This document shows, one piece after another, positions 13,927 through 22,425 of a stretch of DNA of 35,116 bases (position 1 is the first letter of the stretch; each line of letters begins with the position of its first letter). Source of the DNA: an uncultured Oscillospiraceae bacterium (GTDB taxonomy: Bacteria > Bacillota > Clostridia > Oscillospirales > Oscillospiraceae); assembly GCA_910577805.1 (NCBI GenBank), contig CAJTOE010000006.1, forward strand, positions 1-35,116. The letters are read 5' to 3'. The notes beneath the pieces are model-generated. The model did no database searches. It was not told where the DNA came from and saw only the letters and a program-made list of their open reading frames with translations. The position numbers and the translations under genes were made by a program.

Positions 13927-15111
13927 ATGGTTTCTCAAGCTATGAAAAATCTGGGCACCGCCCGTTCCGTGATTCGGGAGCTTTTTGAATACGGCAACCA
14001 GCGCGCCGCCGTGGTGGGCCGGGAAAACGTCTATGACTTCTCCCTGGGCAACCCCAGCGTGGCCCCGCCCCCGGTGGTCAACGAGACTGCTATCCGTCTG
14101 CTCCAGGAGCCGAATTCCCCCATACACGCCTACACCAGCGCCCCCGGCGACTACGCCGCCCGCCAGCGGTTCGCCGACTCCCTCAACCGCCGCTTCCAGG
14201 GCAATTATAAGCCCGAACAGCTCTATTTGACTGTAGGCGCGGCCGCGTCGCTGTGCTGCTGTTTCCACGCCCTCTCCTGCCCTGGGGACGAGATCATTGT
14301 CTTTGCCCCCTACTTCCCGGAGTACAGCGTGTTCATTGCCGGAGCGGGCGCGAAAATGGTGGTCATTCCCCCGGAAATGGAGCATTTCCAGATCGACTTT
14401 GACGCGTTTGAACAGGCGCTCACCCCCAACACCAAGGGCGTGGTGATAAACTCCCCCAACAACCCCTCCGGCGTGGTCTACTCTCTGGAAACGCTCCAGA
14501 AGCTGGCGGGCATTTTGAAGGAAAAAGCCGCCCAGTACGGCCACCCCATCTATCTGATTTCGGACGAGCCTTACCGGGAGATCGTATTTTCGGGCTTCCA
14601 GGTTCCCTGGGTGCCTCATTTGTATGAGGACACCATTGTGTGCTACTCTTACAGTAAATCTCTCTCCCTCCCCGGCGAGCGCTTAGGCTATGTGCTGGTG
14701 CCGGACCAGGTGACCGACAGTGCGGATGTATACGCCGCCATCGCCGGGGCCGGACGGTGCCTGGGATACGTCAACGCGCCCAGTCTGTTCCAGCAGGTGA
14801 CCTCTCTGTGCTGTGAGGAGACCTCCGACCTGGCGTTCTACGAGCGCAACGCGAATATCCTGGTGCCCGCCCTGCGGGAGATGGGCTACCACGTGCCGCA
14901 GCCGGGCGGAGCGTTTTACCTGTTCCCCCGGAGCCTGGAGCCGGATGATCTGGCGTTCAGCGAGCGGGCAAAGAAGGACTTTGATTTGCTCCTGGTGCCT
15001 GGGACCGGGTTTGGTGCGCCGGGACATGTGCGGCTGGCGTTCTGTGTGGACACCGGCATGATCGAGCGTTCTTTGCCGAAGTTCAAGGCTCTGGCGGAGA
15101 GTTATCGGTAA
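13927..15111 (+). CDS. PLP-dependent class I/II aminotransferase
   Basis: Fold-type I aminotransferase of 394 aa, probably acting on aspartate, aromatic or related amino acids in the cytosol. Family features are YDFSLGNPSV near the N terminus, the cofactor pocket VGAAASLCC, the substrate and phosphate segment NSPNNPSGVVYS, SDEPYREIVF, and the PLP lysine in SYSKSLSLPGERLGY (Lys244). A C-terminal domain with the substrate-carboxylate Arg region HVRLAFCVD follows. AGGAGGGTGAAACGATT precedes the ATG. It appears monocistronic, with its own promoter and terminator. The exact substrate cannot be read; the repeated cysteines in SLCCCFHALSC are unusual and might be a group feature. Confidence 0.93.
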   Translation: MVSQAMKNLGTARSVIRELFEYGNQRAAVVGRENVYDFSLGNPSVAPPPVVNETAIRLLQEPNSPIHAYTSAPGDYAARQRFADSLNRRFQGNYKPEQLYLTVGAAASLCCCFHALSCPGDEIIVFAPYFPEYSVFIAGAGAKMVVIPPEMEHFQIDFDAFEQALTPNTKGVVINSPNNPSGVVYSLETLQKLAGILKEKAAQYGHPIYLISDEPYREIVFSGFQVPWVPHLYEDTIVCYSYSKSLSLPGERLGYVLVPDQVTDSADVYAAIAGAGRCLGYVNAPSLFQQVTSLCCEETSDLAFYERNANILVPALREMGYHVPQPGGAFYLFPRSLEPDDLAFSERAKKDFDLLLVPGTGFGAPGHVRLAFCVDTGMIERSLPKFKALAESYR

Positions 15112-15125
15112 ATCGTTTTGCTATG

Positions 15126-15147
15126 AAAAAGCCAAGTCCTGAGGGCT
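15126..15147 (+). terminator. Intrinsic terminator after the aminotransferase
   Basis: Aaaaagccaag and cttggcttttt form a stem around tcctgaggg and end in TTTTTTG. Confidence 0.92.
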
Positions 15148-15220
15148 TGGCTTTTTTGTGCGCCTGGCGTGTGGTGGGGGGAAAACCCGCCCCAAATTCC
15201 GCAAAACCATGCTTTTCACC

Positions 15221-15249
15221 TTGCTTTTTCCGGCATAGGCGAGTATAAT
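15221..15249 (+). promoter_or_regulatory. Promoter of the nicotinate phosphoribosyltransferase gene
   Basis: TTGCTT (15221-15226), a 17-bp spacer and TATAAT (15244-15249) form a plausible sigma-A promoter with a leader of about 45 nt. Confidence 0.75.
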
Positions 15250-15260
15250 AGCTTCAAATG

Positions 15261-15278
15261 GGGGTGTCTTGTCACCCC
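15261..15278 (+). promoter_or_regulatory. Palindrome in the pncB leader, candidate operator
   Basis: GGGGTG-tcttgt-CACCCC is a perfect 6-bp inverted repeat between the expected transcription start and the ribosome binding site. In Firmicutes, nicotinate salvage genes are often repressed by NiaR or similar niacin sensors. I cannot say from reading whether this matches that motif. Confidence 0.4.
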
Positions 15279-15301
15279 TGCATAAGGAGGCATCCACCGG
15301 G

Positions 15302-16750
15302 ATGAAAGAACGAACCAACCTGACCATGCTCTGCGACTACTACGAGCTGACCATGGGCAACGGCTATTTCCAGACCGGCCTGAGCAGCCGGGTGTGCTAC
15401 TTTGACATTTTCTTCCGCTCCGTCCCTGACAGGGGCGGCTTTGCCATCGCCGCCGGGCTGGCCCAGGTCATCGAGTACATCAAGAAGCTCCGCTTCGACG
15501 AGGACGATTTGGACTACCTGCGTCAAAAGGGCTGCTTTGCCGGGGACTTTTTGGCCTATCTGCGGGACTTCAAATTCACCGGCGACATCTGGGCCATGCC
15601 GGAGGGCACCCCCATTTTCCCCGGCGAACCCATTATGACGGTCCGCGCCCCCGCCATCCAGGCCCAGTTTATCGAAACCTTCCTGCTGCTGTGCCTCAAC
15701 CACCAGTGCCTCATCGCCACCAAATCCAACCGGATCGTCCGGGCCGCCGAGGGCCGTCCTGTGGCGGAGTTCGGCTCCCGCCGGGCCCACGGGCCGGACG
15801 GCGCGGTCTTAGGCGCACGGGCCAGCTACATTGCCGGCTGCTCCTCCACCGCCTGCACCCTGGCCGACCAGCGCTACGGCTCTCCCGCCACCGGCACCAT
15901 GGCTCACTCCTGGGTGCAGATGTTCCCCGATGAATATACCGCGTTCAAAACCTACTGTGAGCTGTACCCCACCAACGCCACTCTGCTGGTGGATACCTAC
16001 AACGTCCTGCACTCCGGCGTGCCCAACGCCATCCGGGTGTTCCAGGAGGTGCTTCTGCCCAAGGGCATCACGAAATGTGCCATCCGCCTGGACAGCGGCG
16101 ATTTGACCTATCTGTCCCAGCGGGCCCGGCAGATGCTGGACGACGCGGGGCTGACCGAATGTAAAATCGTGGCCTCCAACGCTCTGGACGAGTATATCAT
16201 CCGGGACCTGGTCCGCCAGGGCGCCCGCATCGACTCCTTCGGGGTCGGCGAACGGCTCATCACCTCCCGCAGCGAGCCGGTGTTCGGCGGGGTGTACAAG
16301 CTGTCCGCCATCGAGGACGACGAGGGGACGATCATCCCCAAAATCAAAATCAGCGAGAACGCCGCGAAAATCACCACCCCCCATTTCAAGAAGGTGTACC
16401 GCATTTTCTCCAAAGACACCGGCAAGGCGGAGGCGGATTTGATTTGTCTCCACGACGAGGAGATCGACTTCAGCCAGCCTCTGGAGCTGTTTGACCCCAA
16501 CGCCACCTGGAAGCGGAAAATTTTCACGGACATCGAGGCCAAGGAGCTTCTGGTGCCCATTTTCCAGAACGGGGAGCTGGTGTATGAGATACCGGACCTC
16601 CAGTCCAGCCGGGCCTACTGCCAGCGGCAGGTGGATGCACTGTGGGACGAGGTCAAGCGGTTCGAGAACCCGCATAATTACTATGTAGACCTGAGCCAAA
16701 AGCTGTTCGACATCAAGCAGGACCTGCTCAACCGCCACGAGGGTGTGTAA
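15302..16750 (+). CDS. pncB: Nicotinate phosphoribosyltransferase
   Basis: Enzyme of the Preiss-Handler route to NAD. It condenses nicotinate with PRPP to form nicotinate mononucleotide in the cytosol, coupled to ATP hydrolysis. The 482-aa protein is full length for the longer bacterial NAPRTase type. Features seen are LCDYYELTMGNGYF at the N terminus, the GSRRAHGPDGA substrate segment, GTMAHSWVQMF with the phosphorylated-His region, LLVDTYNVLHSG, RLDSGDL, and SFGVGERLITS, the PRPP-phosphate loop. ATG 15302 is preferred. AAGGAGG lies 12 nt upstream, and an earlier in-frame TTG at 15269 would read through that site and the palindrome. It is flanked by its own promoter and a strong terminator. 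Confidence 0.95.
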   Translation: MKERTNLTMLCDYYELTMGNGYFQTGLSSRVCYFDIFFRSVPDRGGFAIAAGLAQVIEYIKKLRFDEDDLDYLRQKGCFAGDFLAYLRDFKFTGDIWAMPEGTPIFPGEPIMTVRAPAIQAQFIETFLLLCLNHQCLIATKSNRIVRAAEGRPVAEFGSRRAHGPDGAVLGARASYIAGCSSTACTLADQRYGSPATGTMAHSWVQMFPDEYTAFKTYCELYPTNATLLVDTYNVLHSGVPNAIRVFQEVLLPKGITKCAIRLDSGDLTYLSQRARQMLDDAGLTECKIVASNALDEYIIRDLVRQGARIDSFGVGERLITSRSEPVFGGVYKLSAIEDDEGTIIPKIKISENAAKITTPHFKKVYRIFSKDTGKAEADLICLHDEEIDFSQPLELFDPNATWKRKIFTDIEAKELLVPIFQNGELVYEIPDLQSSRAYCQRQVDALWDEVKRFENPHNYYVDLSQKLFDIKQDLLNRHEGV

Positions 16751-16791
16751 AAAACCTCCCCCCGAACGCCGCGCGTCCGGGGGGAGGTTTT
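16751..16791. terminator. Bidirectional terminator between pncB and mrp
   Basis: Aaaacctcccccc (16751-16763) pairs with ggggggaggtttt (16779-16791), a 13-bp stem around a GC-rich loop. A run of T or A lies on each side, so it can stop transcription of both convergent genes. Confidence 0.93.
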
Positions 16792-16795
16792 CTGC

Positions 16796-17605
16796 TTATT
16801 TGTCCAGCTGCTCCGCAAGCTGACTGAAAATCTCCCGGTCCTGCTTCTCAATGGCCCCCACATCGAAGGCCGCGGCCAGCTCCGGGTCCATCGGCAGGCG
16901 GGCCAGCACGGGCAAACCCAGCTCCGCCGCCACGGTATCCAGACGGCTTTCGCCGAAAACAGCGTGCTTGCCGCCGCAGTCGGGGCACTGGAAATAGCTG
17001 TAATTCTCAATCAGCCCCAGCACGGGAATGTTCATCATCTGCGCCATATGCACCGCCTTGGTGACGATCATAGACACCAGGTCCTGGGGGGAGGTCACTA
17101 CAATGATCCCCTCCACAGGCAGGGACTGGAACACCGTCAGCGGCACATCCCCCGTGCCGGGAGGCATGTCCACAAACATATAGTCCACATCGCCCCACAC
17201 CACGTCGGTCCAGAACTGGGTGACCACTCCGGCAATGACGGGTCCCCGCCAGACCACCGGGTCCGTCTCACAGTTGGTAAGCAAGTTCAAGGACATCAGC
17301 TTCAGTCCGCCGGGGGTGACCGCCGGGTCAATGCCGTCGTCGGTGCCGGTGGCCCGCTCGTGGATGTTAAACGCGGTGGGGATAGACGGCCCGGTGATAT
17401 CCGCGTCCAGGATCGCGGTTTTTCTGCCCCGCTTGGCCATGGCGGAGGCCAGACAAGCGGTGACCGTGCTCTTGCCGACGCCGCCCTTGCCGCTGACCAC
17501 CGCGATCACATGCTTGATGCTGGACTGGGCGTTGGCGGGGGCGCGTAAATCCCGTTCACTGCAGCTCTGGCCGCAGGAGGAACAATCATGGGTACAATCT
17601 GACAT
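16796..17605 (-). CDS. mrp: Mrp/NBP35-family P-loop ATPase (iron-sulfur carrier)
   Basis: ParA/MinD-superfamily ATPase thought to carry or insert iron-sulfur clusters into apoproteins; 269 aa, cytosolic. The deviant Walker A VSGKGGVGKST lies at about residues 38-48. It is followed by DADITGPSIPTAF, the switch DMPPGTGD, and ENYSYFQCPDCGGKH, whose CxxC is the cluster-binding pair of the family. The extra N-terminal Cys cluster (CTHDCSSCGQSC) is like the four-Cys motif of the NBP35 branch. AAAGGAG precedes the ATG. It lies 50 nt downstream of the PBP2 gene with no terminator between, so it may be the last gene of the mre-PBP2 unit. Confidence 0.95.
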   Translation of the reverse strand: MSDCTHDCSSCGQSCSERDLRAPANAQSSIKHVIAVVSGKGGVGKSTVTACLASAMAKRGRKTAILDADITGPSIPTAFNIHERATGTDDGIDPAVTPGGLKLMSLNLLTNCETDPVVWRGPVIAGVVTQFWTDVVWGDVDYMFVDMPPGTGDVPLTVFQSLPVEGIIVVTSPQDLVSMIVTKAVHMAQMMNIPVLGLIENYSYFQCPDCGGKHAVFGESRLDTVAAELGLPVLARLPMDPELAAAFDVGAIEKQDREIFSQLAEQLDK

Positions 17606-17655
17606 TTTGATACAACTCCTTTGTTTTGCTTGCGTTCTGCTTGGATTCTCTTATT

Positions 17656-19848
17656 TTACCGCACCAGCGTGTTTTCCGCAATGATTTCCTGCTGATTTTC
17701 CTGGACGGAGAAATAATATTCCAAAATCTCCGCCGCCATCCGGCCCAGGTCCGAGCCGCTGCCGCCGTGTTCCACCGCGATTGCCACGGCGATCTGGGGG
17801 TCGTCGTAGGGGGCGAAGCACACAAAGACGGCGTTGGACTCCGTCTCGGCGCTGACCTGGGCGGAGCCGGTTTTTGCGCCCACTTTGATACCCAGGTCCC
17901 GGAAATACTTGGCGACGGAGCCGCTCTGGGTCAGGGACAGCATTCCGGCCTTCACCGCTTCCAGGTTTTCCGGCTTGATATCTATAGTCTCCACAATCTC
18001 CGGCTCATAGCTGTACAAAATCTGGGAAAAGTCGTTGGACTTGACCTGCTTGAGCAGGTGGGCGGCGTAGCGGTTTCCGCCGTTGACCAGGGTAGCGATA
18101 TAGTTGGCAAGCTGAAGGGGGCTGGCCTGGGTACTCTCCTGCCCGATGGCCACGGACAGCACCGCGCCCTCATGCCACTTGCCGCCTAAGCTCTCGGTGA
18201 AGGCCGGTCCGGCCATCACGCCCTTGCTCTCCGGCAGCTCCACACCGGTCTTTTCCCCCAGACCGAATTTCGCGGCATACGCGCCCAGGCGGTCAATGCC
18301 CAGCAGCCGCCCGATTTCGTACATAAAATAGTTGCACGAAACCTCAATGGCCTTGGTGACGTTAATGCGTCCGTGCTGGCCTCCGTACTGGCGGCGTATC
18401 CAGCACTTGGGCTGGGGGCTGTCGTAGTAGGTGTAGATTCCGGTGGTGTTAATGATGGTTTTCGGGGTAATAATGCCCTCCTCCAGCGCCGCAATGGACG
18501 TAATCATCTTGAACGTGGAGCCGGGGGGGTAGGTCCCCTGAAATGCCCGGTTCAAAAAAGGCTTCAGGGGATTTTCACTGTTGATTTGAATATCCTGGGC
18601 GTAGTTCGCCAGGGAAAACGTGGGGTAGGAGGCGGCGGCCAGTATCTCGCCGTTGTGTACATCCACAATCACGCAGGCCGCGCCCTCCACCTCCTCACTT
18701 TTCAGGTTCTCCAGGGAGGAGGCCAAAATATCCTCCACCGCCTGCTGCAGCACGATGTCAATGGTGAGCACGACGTTGCTGCCCGCCTCCGGCTCGGTCT
18801 TCCAGGTCTGGTTGACCACCTTGCCGCTGTTGTTGCGTTCCACGATGCGGGTGCCGGGCTTGCCCCGCAGCTCGCTTTCAAAGGCGCGCTCCACGCCCTC
18901 TTTGCCCACCTTATCGTCCATGGCGTAGCCGCCCTGCTCCTTGTAGTACTCCCACTCGGAGGCGCTCATGGCGGCCACCCGGCCCAGCAGATGGGCGGCG
19001 TACTCGGTGGAGTACACCCGCACGGTGGTCGGCTCCACCACCACCCCGGCCAGGGAGTGTTCTTTCACCTTGGAGATAAAGTTGATGTTCACGTCCTCCG
19101 CAAACACATACGTCTCCCAGTACACGTCCCGTTCCCGCAAATACAGCTCATACAGCACGCCCGCCAGCAGCCGGGCCTGGTAGGGGTCCTGCTCCCACCG
19201 GTCCTCCAGCCCGAAGCTCTCGCACAGGGAGGCCAGGATTTCCGTGGCGGTGGGGCCGTCCTTTTTGGGGTCCAGCTTTTTGGTGCGCCAGGCCTCCTCG
19301 CCCGCCGGGGTGAGGACCGCGGAGGTCTTGTCCTTGTTGGCGTTGTAGGTGTAGTCCACATACTCCGAGTCAGGGAGGCATTTCAGCTTGATGGCCAGCT
19401 TGGCTAACCGGCTGAGGGTGACGGTCAAATTGCCGTCCTCGTCCTCGGAGACCTCGTAATAGGGGGTATCCGTGGTGAAGCGGAAGGGGCGGCCTTGGGT
19501 GATGGGGAGCAGGGAGTCCGTCCATTCCACGCCCTCCTCCTGGGCCAGGGCCATGAGCTGCCCAATGACCTCCAGGCGGTCGTTTTTTTCTTTCCCCATG
19601 GCGTCGAAATCCAGCGTGACCTGATAGACCACCCGGTTGGATACCAGCACCCGGCCGTAACGGTCCAGAATCTGGCCCCGCGCGGCCTCTACCGTCTCTG
19701 TCTCCTGAATTTTATGGTTGGCCCGCGCGGCCAGGCTGGGGCCCTGGACCACCTGCACGTCGTACAGAGCGGAGCCGAGCCAGAGCAGGACCAGGGCCAG
19801 GCCGAATACCGAACCCCAGACCCTGCGGTGAAATTGGTGTCTGTTCAT
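17656..19848 (-). CDS. mrdA: Penicillin-binding protein 2 (transpeptidase, elongation complex)
   Basis: Class B PBP that cross-links peptidoglycan during side-wall growth; 730 aa. One N-terminal membrane segment (residues about 10-30, SVFGLALVLLWLGSALY) is followed by a PBP-dimer/pedestal domain beginning ARGQILDRYGRVLVSN (about 55-330). The transpeptidase domain has Ser444-Thr-Phe-Lys, Ser504-Cys-Asn and Lys659-Thr-Gly-Ser, spaced as expected. AAGGAGG lies ahead of the ATG. It sits 13 nt after mreD and belongs to the maf-mreC-mreD-PBP2 operon, which fixes its role as the elongasome transpeptidase rather than the divisome FtsI. Against the usual RodA pairing, no rodA is visible in the window. 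Confidence 0.93.
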   Translation of the reverse strand: MNRHQFHRRVWGSVFGLALVLLWLGSALYDVQVVQGPSLAARANHKIQETETVEAARGQILDRYGRVLVSNRVVYQVTLDFDAMGKEKNDRLEVIGQLMALAQEEGVEWTDSLLPITQGRPFRFTTDTPYYEVSEDEDGNLTVTLSRLAKLAIKLKCLPDSEYVDYTYNANKDKTSAVLTPAGEEAWRTKKLDPKKDGPTATEILASLCESFGLEDRWEQDPYQARLLAGVLYELYLRERDVYWETYVFAEDVNINFISKVKEHSLAGVVVEPTTVRVYSTEYAAHLLGRVAAMSASEWEYYKEQGGYAMDDKVGKEGVERAFESELRGKPGTRIVERNNSGKVVNQTWKTEPEAGSNVVLTIDIVLQQAVEDILASSLENLKSEEVEGAACVIVDVHNGEILAAASYPTFSLANYAQDIQINSENPLKPFLNRAFQGTYPPGSTFKMITSIAALEEGIITPKTIINTTGIYTYYDSPQPKCWIRRQYGGQHGRINVTKAIEVSCNYFMYEIGRLLGIDRLGAYAAKFGLGEKTGVELPESKGVMAGPAFTESLGGKWHEGAVLSVAIGQESTQASPLQLANYIATLVNGGNRYAAHLLKQVKSNDFSQILYSYEPEIVETIDIKPENLEAVKAGMLSLTQSGSVAKYFRDLGIKVGAKTGSAQVSAETESNAVFVCFAPYDDPQIAVAIAVEHGGSGSDLGRMAAEILEYYFSVQENQQEIIAENTLVR

Positions 19849-19861
19849 AAGCGGCCTCCTT

Positions 19862-20374
19862 CTATGCCAGCCGCGACCCGCCCACGCGGCGGTAGACCGC
19901 GTGGAAAATCAGATAAACCAGGGGGGTCCAGGCCAGGGACCACAAAATTTCTGGCACGGCCACCCGCAGCATGGAGGTCCAACCGGCGCTACGCACGAAC
20001 AGCCGCACGGCGATGCGCCACAGGTCGATGGCGGCCAGGGCTCCGGCGGAGCAGAGCAGACAGCCCAGAAAGGACTGGGACAGTGCGTACTGGGCGGCGG
20101 CGCCGGTCAGCAGGCCCACCAGGGTCAGGCCGATCACCATCATGCCCTTGCCGCTGGAGTAGGCCAGCGCCCATAGCAGCCCCACGCCCAGGCCGAACCC
20201 GGCCCCGGCGTGACTGCCCTCCAGCACGGCCACCGCCACCACCGCCAGCGGCAGCAGCATAGGCCGCACGCCAAAGAGGGGATAGCGGCTTAAAATGCAG
20301 GCGTCCAGCAGCCACACGGGGAAGAGGGCCAGGGCGTAGAGGAACCATTTATGAAATAAAGCTTGTCGGGTCAC
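19862..20374 (-). CDS. mreD: Rod shape-determining membrane protein MreD
   Basis: This 170-aa polytopic membrane protein of the elongasome helps link MreC, MreB and the wall-synthesis enzymes. About five hydrophobic helices are seen (for example LYALALFPVWLLDA, LLPLAVVAVAVLEG, FGLGVGLLWALAYSSG, GLTLVGLLTGAAAQY). The typical MreD pattern LEG-x3-G-x4-G-x2-GLLWAL appears around residues 51-69. It starts with GTG, supported by GGAGG with a 6-nt spacing. Identity comes mostly from its position between mreC and PBP2, and the length fits. Confidence 0.88.
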   Translation of the reverse strand: MTRQALFHKWFLYALALFPVWLLDACILSRYPLFGVRPMLLPLAVVAVAVLEGSHAGAGFGLGVGLLWALAYSSGKGMMVIGLTLVGLLTGAAAQYALSQSFLGCLLCSAGALAAIDLWRIAVRLFVRSAGWTSMLRVAVPEILWSLAWTPLVYLIFHAVYRRVGGSRLA

Positions 20375-20425
20375 GTTCTGCCTCCAAAATCATTCATACG
20401 GGGTGTGGCCGGGGGCAAGCAAAAC

Positions 20426-21268
20426 TCACTCCACCACATCAAAGTCTTTAATGACAAATACCTCGATCAGTCCGCCCAGCTCCACACTGGGGTCCACAAT
20501 GGCATAGCGGGACATTCCGGCCGCGTCGTTGAACACGCCCTGGACCCGGCCCACCACCAGACCGGCGGGGTAAATGCCGCCCAGGCCGGAGGTCAGTACC
20601 TCGTCGCCCGCCACCAGGCCCGCGCCCTCCGGCAGGTAGCTCAGGCGCAGCAGGCCCTGGTTCATCAGGTCGAAATCTCCCTCCAGGATGCCCGCGCTGT
20701 AGGTCCGGGTGACCACGCCGCCCACTTCAATGGATGTGTCGATCAAGGTCGCCACGGTGGAGGAGAGCAGGGAGGTCTCCGACACCACGCCTACCAGCAC
20801 GCCGGTTTCAGTAATCACGCAGTCCCCGGCCTCCACACCGGCGGCGGAGCCTTTGCTGATGGTCAGCGTCGATTCCCAGTTGGAGGTGGACCGGGCGGTA
20901 ATTTTAGCGGACTCGAATTCCAGGTCCTTCCGCCGCTCCTGGAGGTTCAGCAGCTCCCGGAGCTGGGCGTTTTCCGCCAGCGCCTCCTGGCCCTGACGGG
21001 CCTGCTCCTCCAGGTCTGCCACCCGGCGGCGCAGGTCGGATAGCTCCTGCTCCATCTCGCTGAACTGGAACACGTAGCCATATACGCCCTCCGCCCAGTC
21101 CAGCATGGCGCTCACCCCGCTTTTGAAGGGAGAGGTGAGCGTATTGGCCAGATTGGACAGCGGGTCGGTACTGCCGCTGAGGATCACCGAGCCAAGGCCC
21201 AGCAGGATACTCAGCAGCAGGGCAATGAGCAGCAGCCAAAAGCCGTTGTCGCGGAAAAAGTCTTTCAC
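20426..21268 (-). CDS. mreC: Rod shape-determining protein MreC
   Basis: Bitopic elongasome scaffold of 280 aa. A cytoplasmic stub and one membrane helix (residues about 9-31, GFWLLLIALLLSILLGLGSVIL) lead into a coiled coil of about residues 65-115 (EMEQELSDLRRRVADLEEQ). The twin beta-barrel MreC domain follows, with KGSAAGVEAGDCVITETGVLVG and GDEVLTSGLGGIYPAGLVVGRV. The GTG at 21268 is chosen because GGAGGCACAGGC precedes it, and it overlaps the maf stop by 4 bp (GTGA). That overlap means translational coupling and argues against the longer frame to 21343. mreB is not in the window and must be elsewhere. Confidence 0.95.
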   Translation of the reverse strand: MKDFFRDNGFWLLLIALLLSILLGLGSVILSGSTDPLSNLANTLTSPFKSGVSAMLDWAEGVYGYVFQFSEMEQELSDLRRRVADLEEQARQGQEALAENAQLRELLNLQERRKDLEFESAKITARSTSNWESTLTISKGSAAGVEAGDCVITETGVLVGVVSETSLLSSTVATLIDTSIEVGGVVTRTYSAGILEGDFDLMNQGLLRLSYLPEGAGLVAGDEVLTSGLGGIYPAGLVVGRVQGVFNDAAGMSRYAIVDPSVELGGLIEVFVIKDFDVVE

Positions 21269-21879
21269 GCCTGTGCCTCCTGTTCTGCCGCCAGCGCCAG
21301 GGGATCCACCCCGAACTGGCGGAGCATCCGGCCCAGCCGGCACACCGGCAGGCCCATGACGTTATAGTAGTCCCCCACGATGCCCTCCACGAACAGACAG
21401 CCGTAGCCCTGCACGCCGTAAGCCCCGGCCTTGTCCATGGGTTCCCCGGTGGCGATGTAGGCGCGGATCTCCTGGGGGGAGAGGGGGCGGAAGTGTACCT
21501 GCGCGGCCTCCCGTTCCACCAGCTCTGTGTCGTTCTGCCGCACAGCCACCCCGGTATAGACGGTATGCTGCCTCCCGGAGAGCTTTTGGAGCATTTCCGC
21601 GGCCTCCTGGGCGGTATGGGGCTTGCCGAGGATTTCGTTGTCGAGGGCGACCACGGTATCGGCGGCAATGATGACAGCGTCCGGCGGGGCGCAGGCGGCG
21701 ATTTCGGCGGCCTTCTGGCGGGCCAGGGCTTCTACCAGGAGGCCGGCGGGGAGGGAGTGGTCTATATGTTCCTCGCCCTGGGCGGGGAGTACGTCGAAGT
21801 GTGTGATGCCCATACGGGAGAGCAGCTCCCGGCGGCGGGGGGATTGGGACGCCAGAATGATTTTGGGCTGATTGGACAT
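21265..21879 (-). CDS. maf: Maf-family nucleoside triphosphate pyrophosphatase
   Basis: House-cleaning enzyme that hydrolyses dTTP, UTP or modified nucleotides to monophosphates; overexpressed Maf blocks septation in Bacillus. The 204-aa protein has the Maf start IILASQSPRRRELLSRMG, then AADTVVALDNEILGKP with the catalytic Asp. It also has TVYTGVAV, AYIATGEPMDKAGAYGVQGYG and IVGDYYNVMGLPV. The YhdE/Maf-a type fits the dTTP/UTP group. ATG 21879 is preferred because GGAGG lies 5 nt upstream. It is the first gene of the operon maf-mreC-mreD-PBP2 (mrp), an order common in Firmicutes. No clear promoter is seen in the short pyrimidine-poor stretch before repeat copy C. Confidence 0.95.
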   Translation of the reverse strand: MSNQPKIILASQSPRRRELLSRMGITHFDVLPAQGEEHIDHSLPAGLLVEALARQKAAEIAACAPPDAVIIAADTVVALDNEILGKPHTAQEAAEMLQKLSGRQHTVYTGVAVRQNDTELVEREAAQVHFRPLSPQEIRAYIATGEPMDKAGAYGVQGYGCLFVEGIVGDYYNVMGLPVCRLGRMLRQFGVDPLALAAEQEAQA

Positions 21880-21953
21880 GGGGACCTCCAAAATGATTGT
21901 GGGTTGTGGTTTTTTGGGGTGTGGGGGACTGCGGCTTGTGCGGCGTGCCCCCC

Positions 21954-22110
21954 CTCATCCGTCACGGCTTCGCCGTGCCACCTTCCCCCGCCAGGGGGGA
22001 AGGCTTATCACAGCGCCTATCGAGACTACTGTGCAGTGGGGTGAGTGCCAGTGTGGGAGCCTTCCCCCTCACGGGGGAAGGTGGCGCCGCCGCAGGCGGT
22101 GACGGATGAG
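21954..22110. repeat. Palindromic intergenic element, copy C
   Basis: This full 157-bp copy has left arm cacggcttcgccgtg and ccttccccc-gcca-gggggaagg, centre cttatcacagcgcc and actgtgcagt, then right arm ccttccccc-tcac-gggggaagg and ccgccgcaggcgg. A tail ggtgaagccaaagg follows to about 22124. It lies between the end of the XRE gene and the start of maf, both leftward. Confidence 0.9.
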
Positions 22111-22150
22111 GGTGAAGCCAAAGGGCAGCACTGCGCATCGAAAAAGGCGC

Positions 22151-22381
22151 TTACTTTCTAGGCTTCGGGTTGTCGGACAAGCCCAGCAGGTAGTCGGCTG
22201 AAACCTTAAAATAATCACAAATCTGCGCAATTTTTTCCGCAGTTGTGGTACGATTTCCGTGTTCGATCTCACTGATATGGCTTTTGCCAACACCAAGCAG
22301 ATTTGCCAGGTCTTGCTGGGTCTTTTTCTGTTTCTTACGCTGTTCCAGAATCCGCTGGCCAAACAACTTTTTTGAAAACAT
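22151..22381 (-). CDS. XRE-family helix-turn-helix regulator, 76 aa
   Basis: This is a single Cro/C1-type DNA-binding domain, 76 aa. LFGQRILEQRKKQKKTQQDLANLLGVGKSHISEIEHGNRTTT covers the five-helix core (about residues 7-50). It is followed by AEKIAQICDYFKVSADYLLGLSDN, the usual end of such domains. There is no effector domain. ATG 22381 is preceded by GGAGTGA at 10 nt; a TTG immediately upstream gives no better site. It lies 45 nt downstream of the DUF2262 gene on the same strand and may be co-transcribed. Target genes are unknown. Confidence 0.9.
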   Translation of the reverse strand: MFSKKLFGQRILEQRKKQKKTQQDLANLLGVGKSHISEIEHGNRTTTAEKIAQICDYFKVSADYLLGLSDNPKPRK

Positions 22382-22425
22382 CAAAACATATCACTCCATA
22401 AAACAAGCAGAGCTTTCTAACCAGC

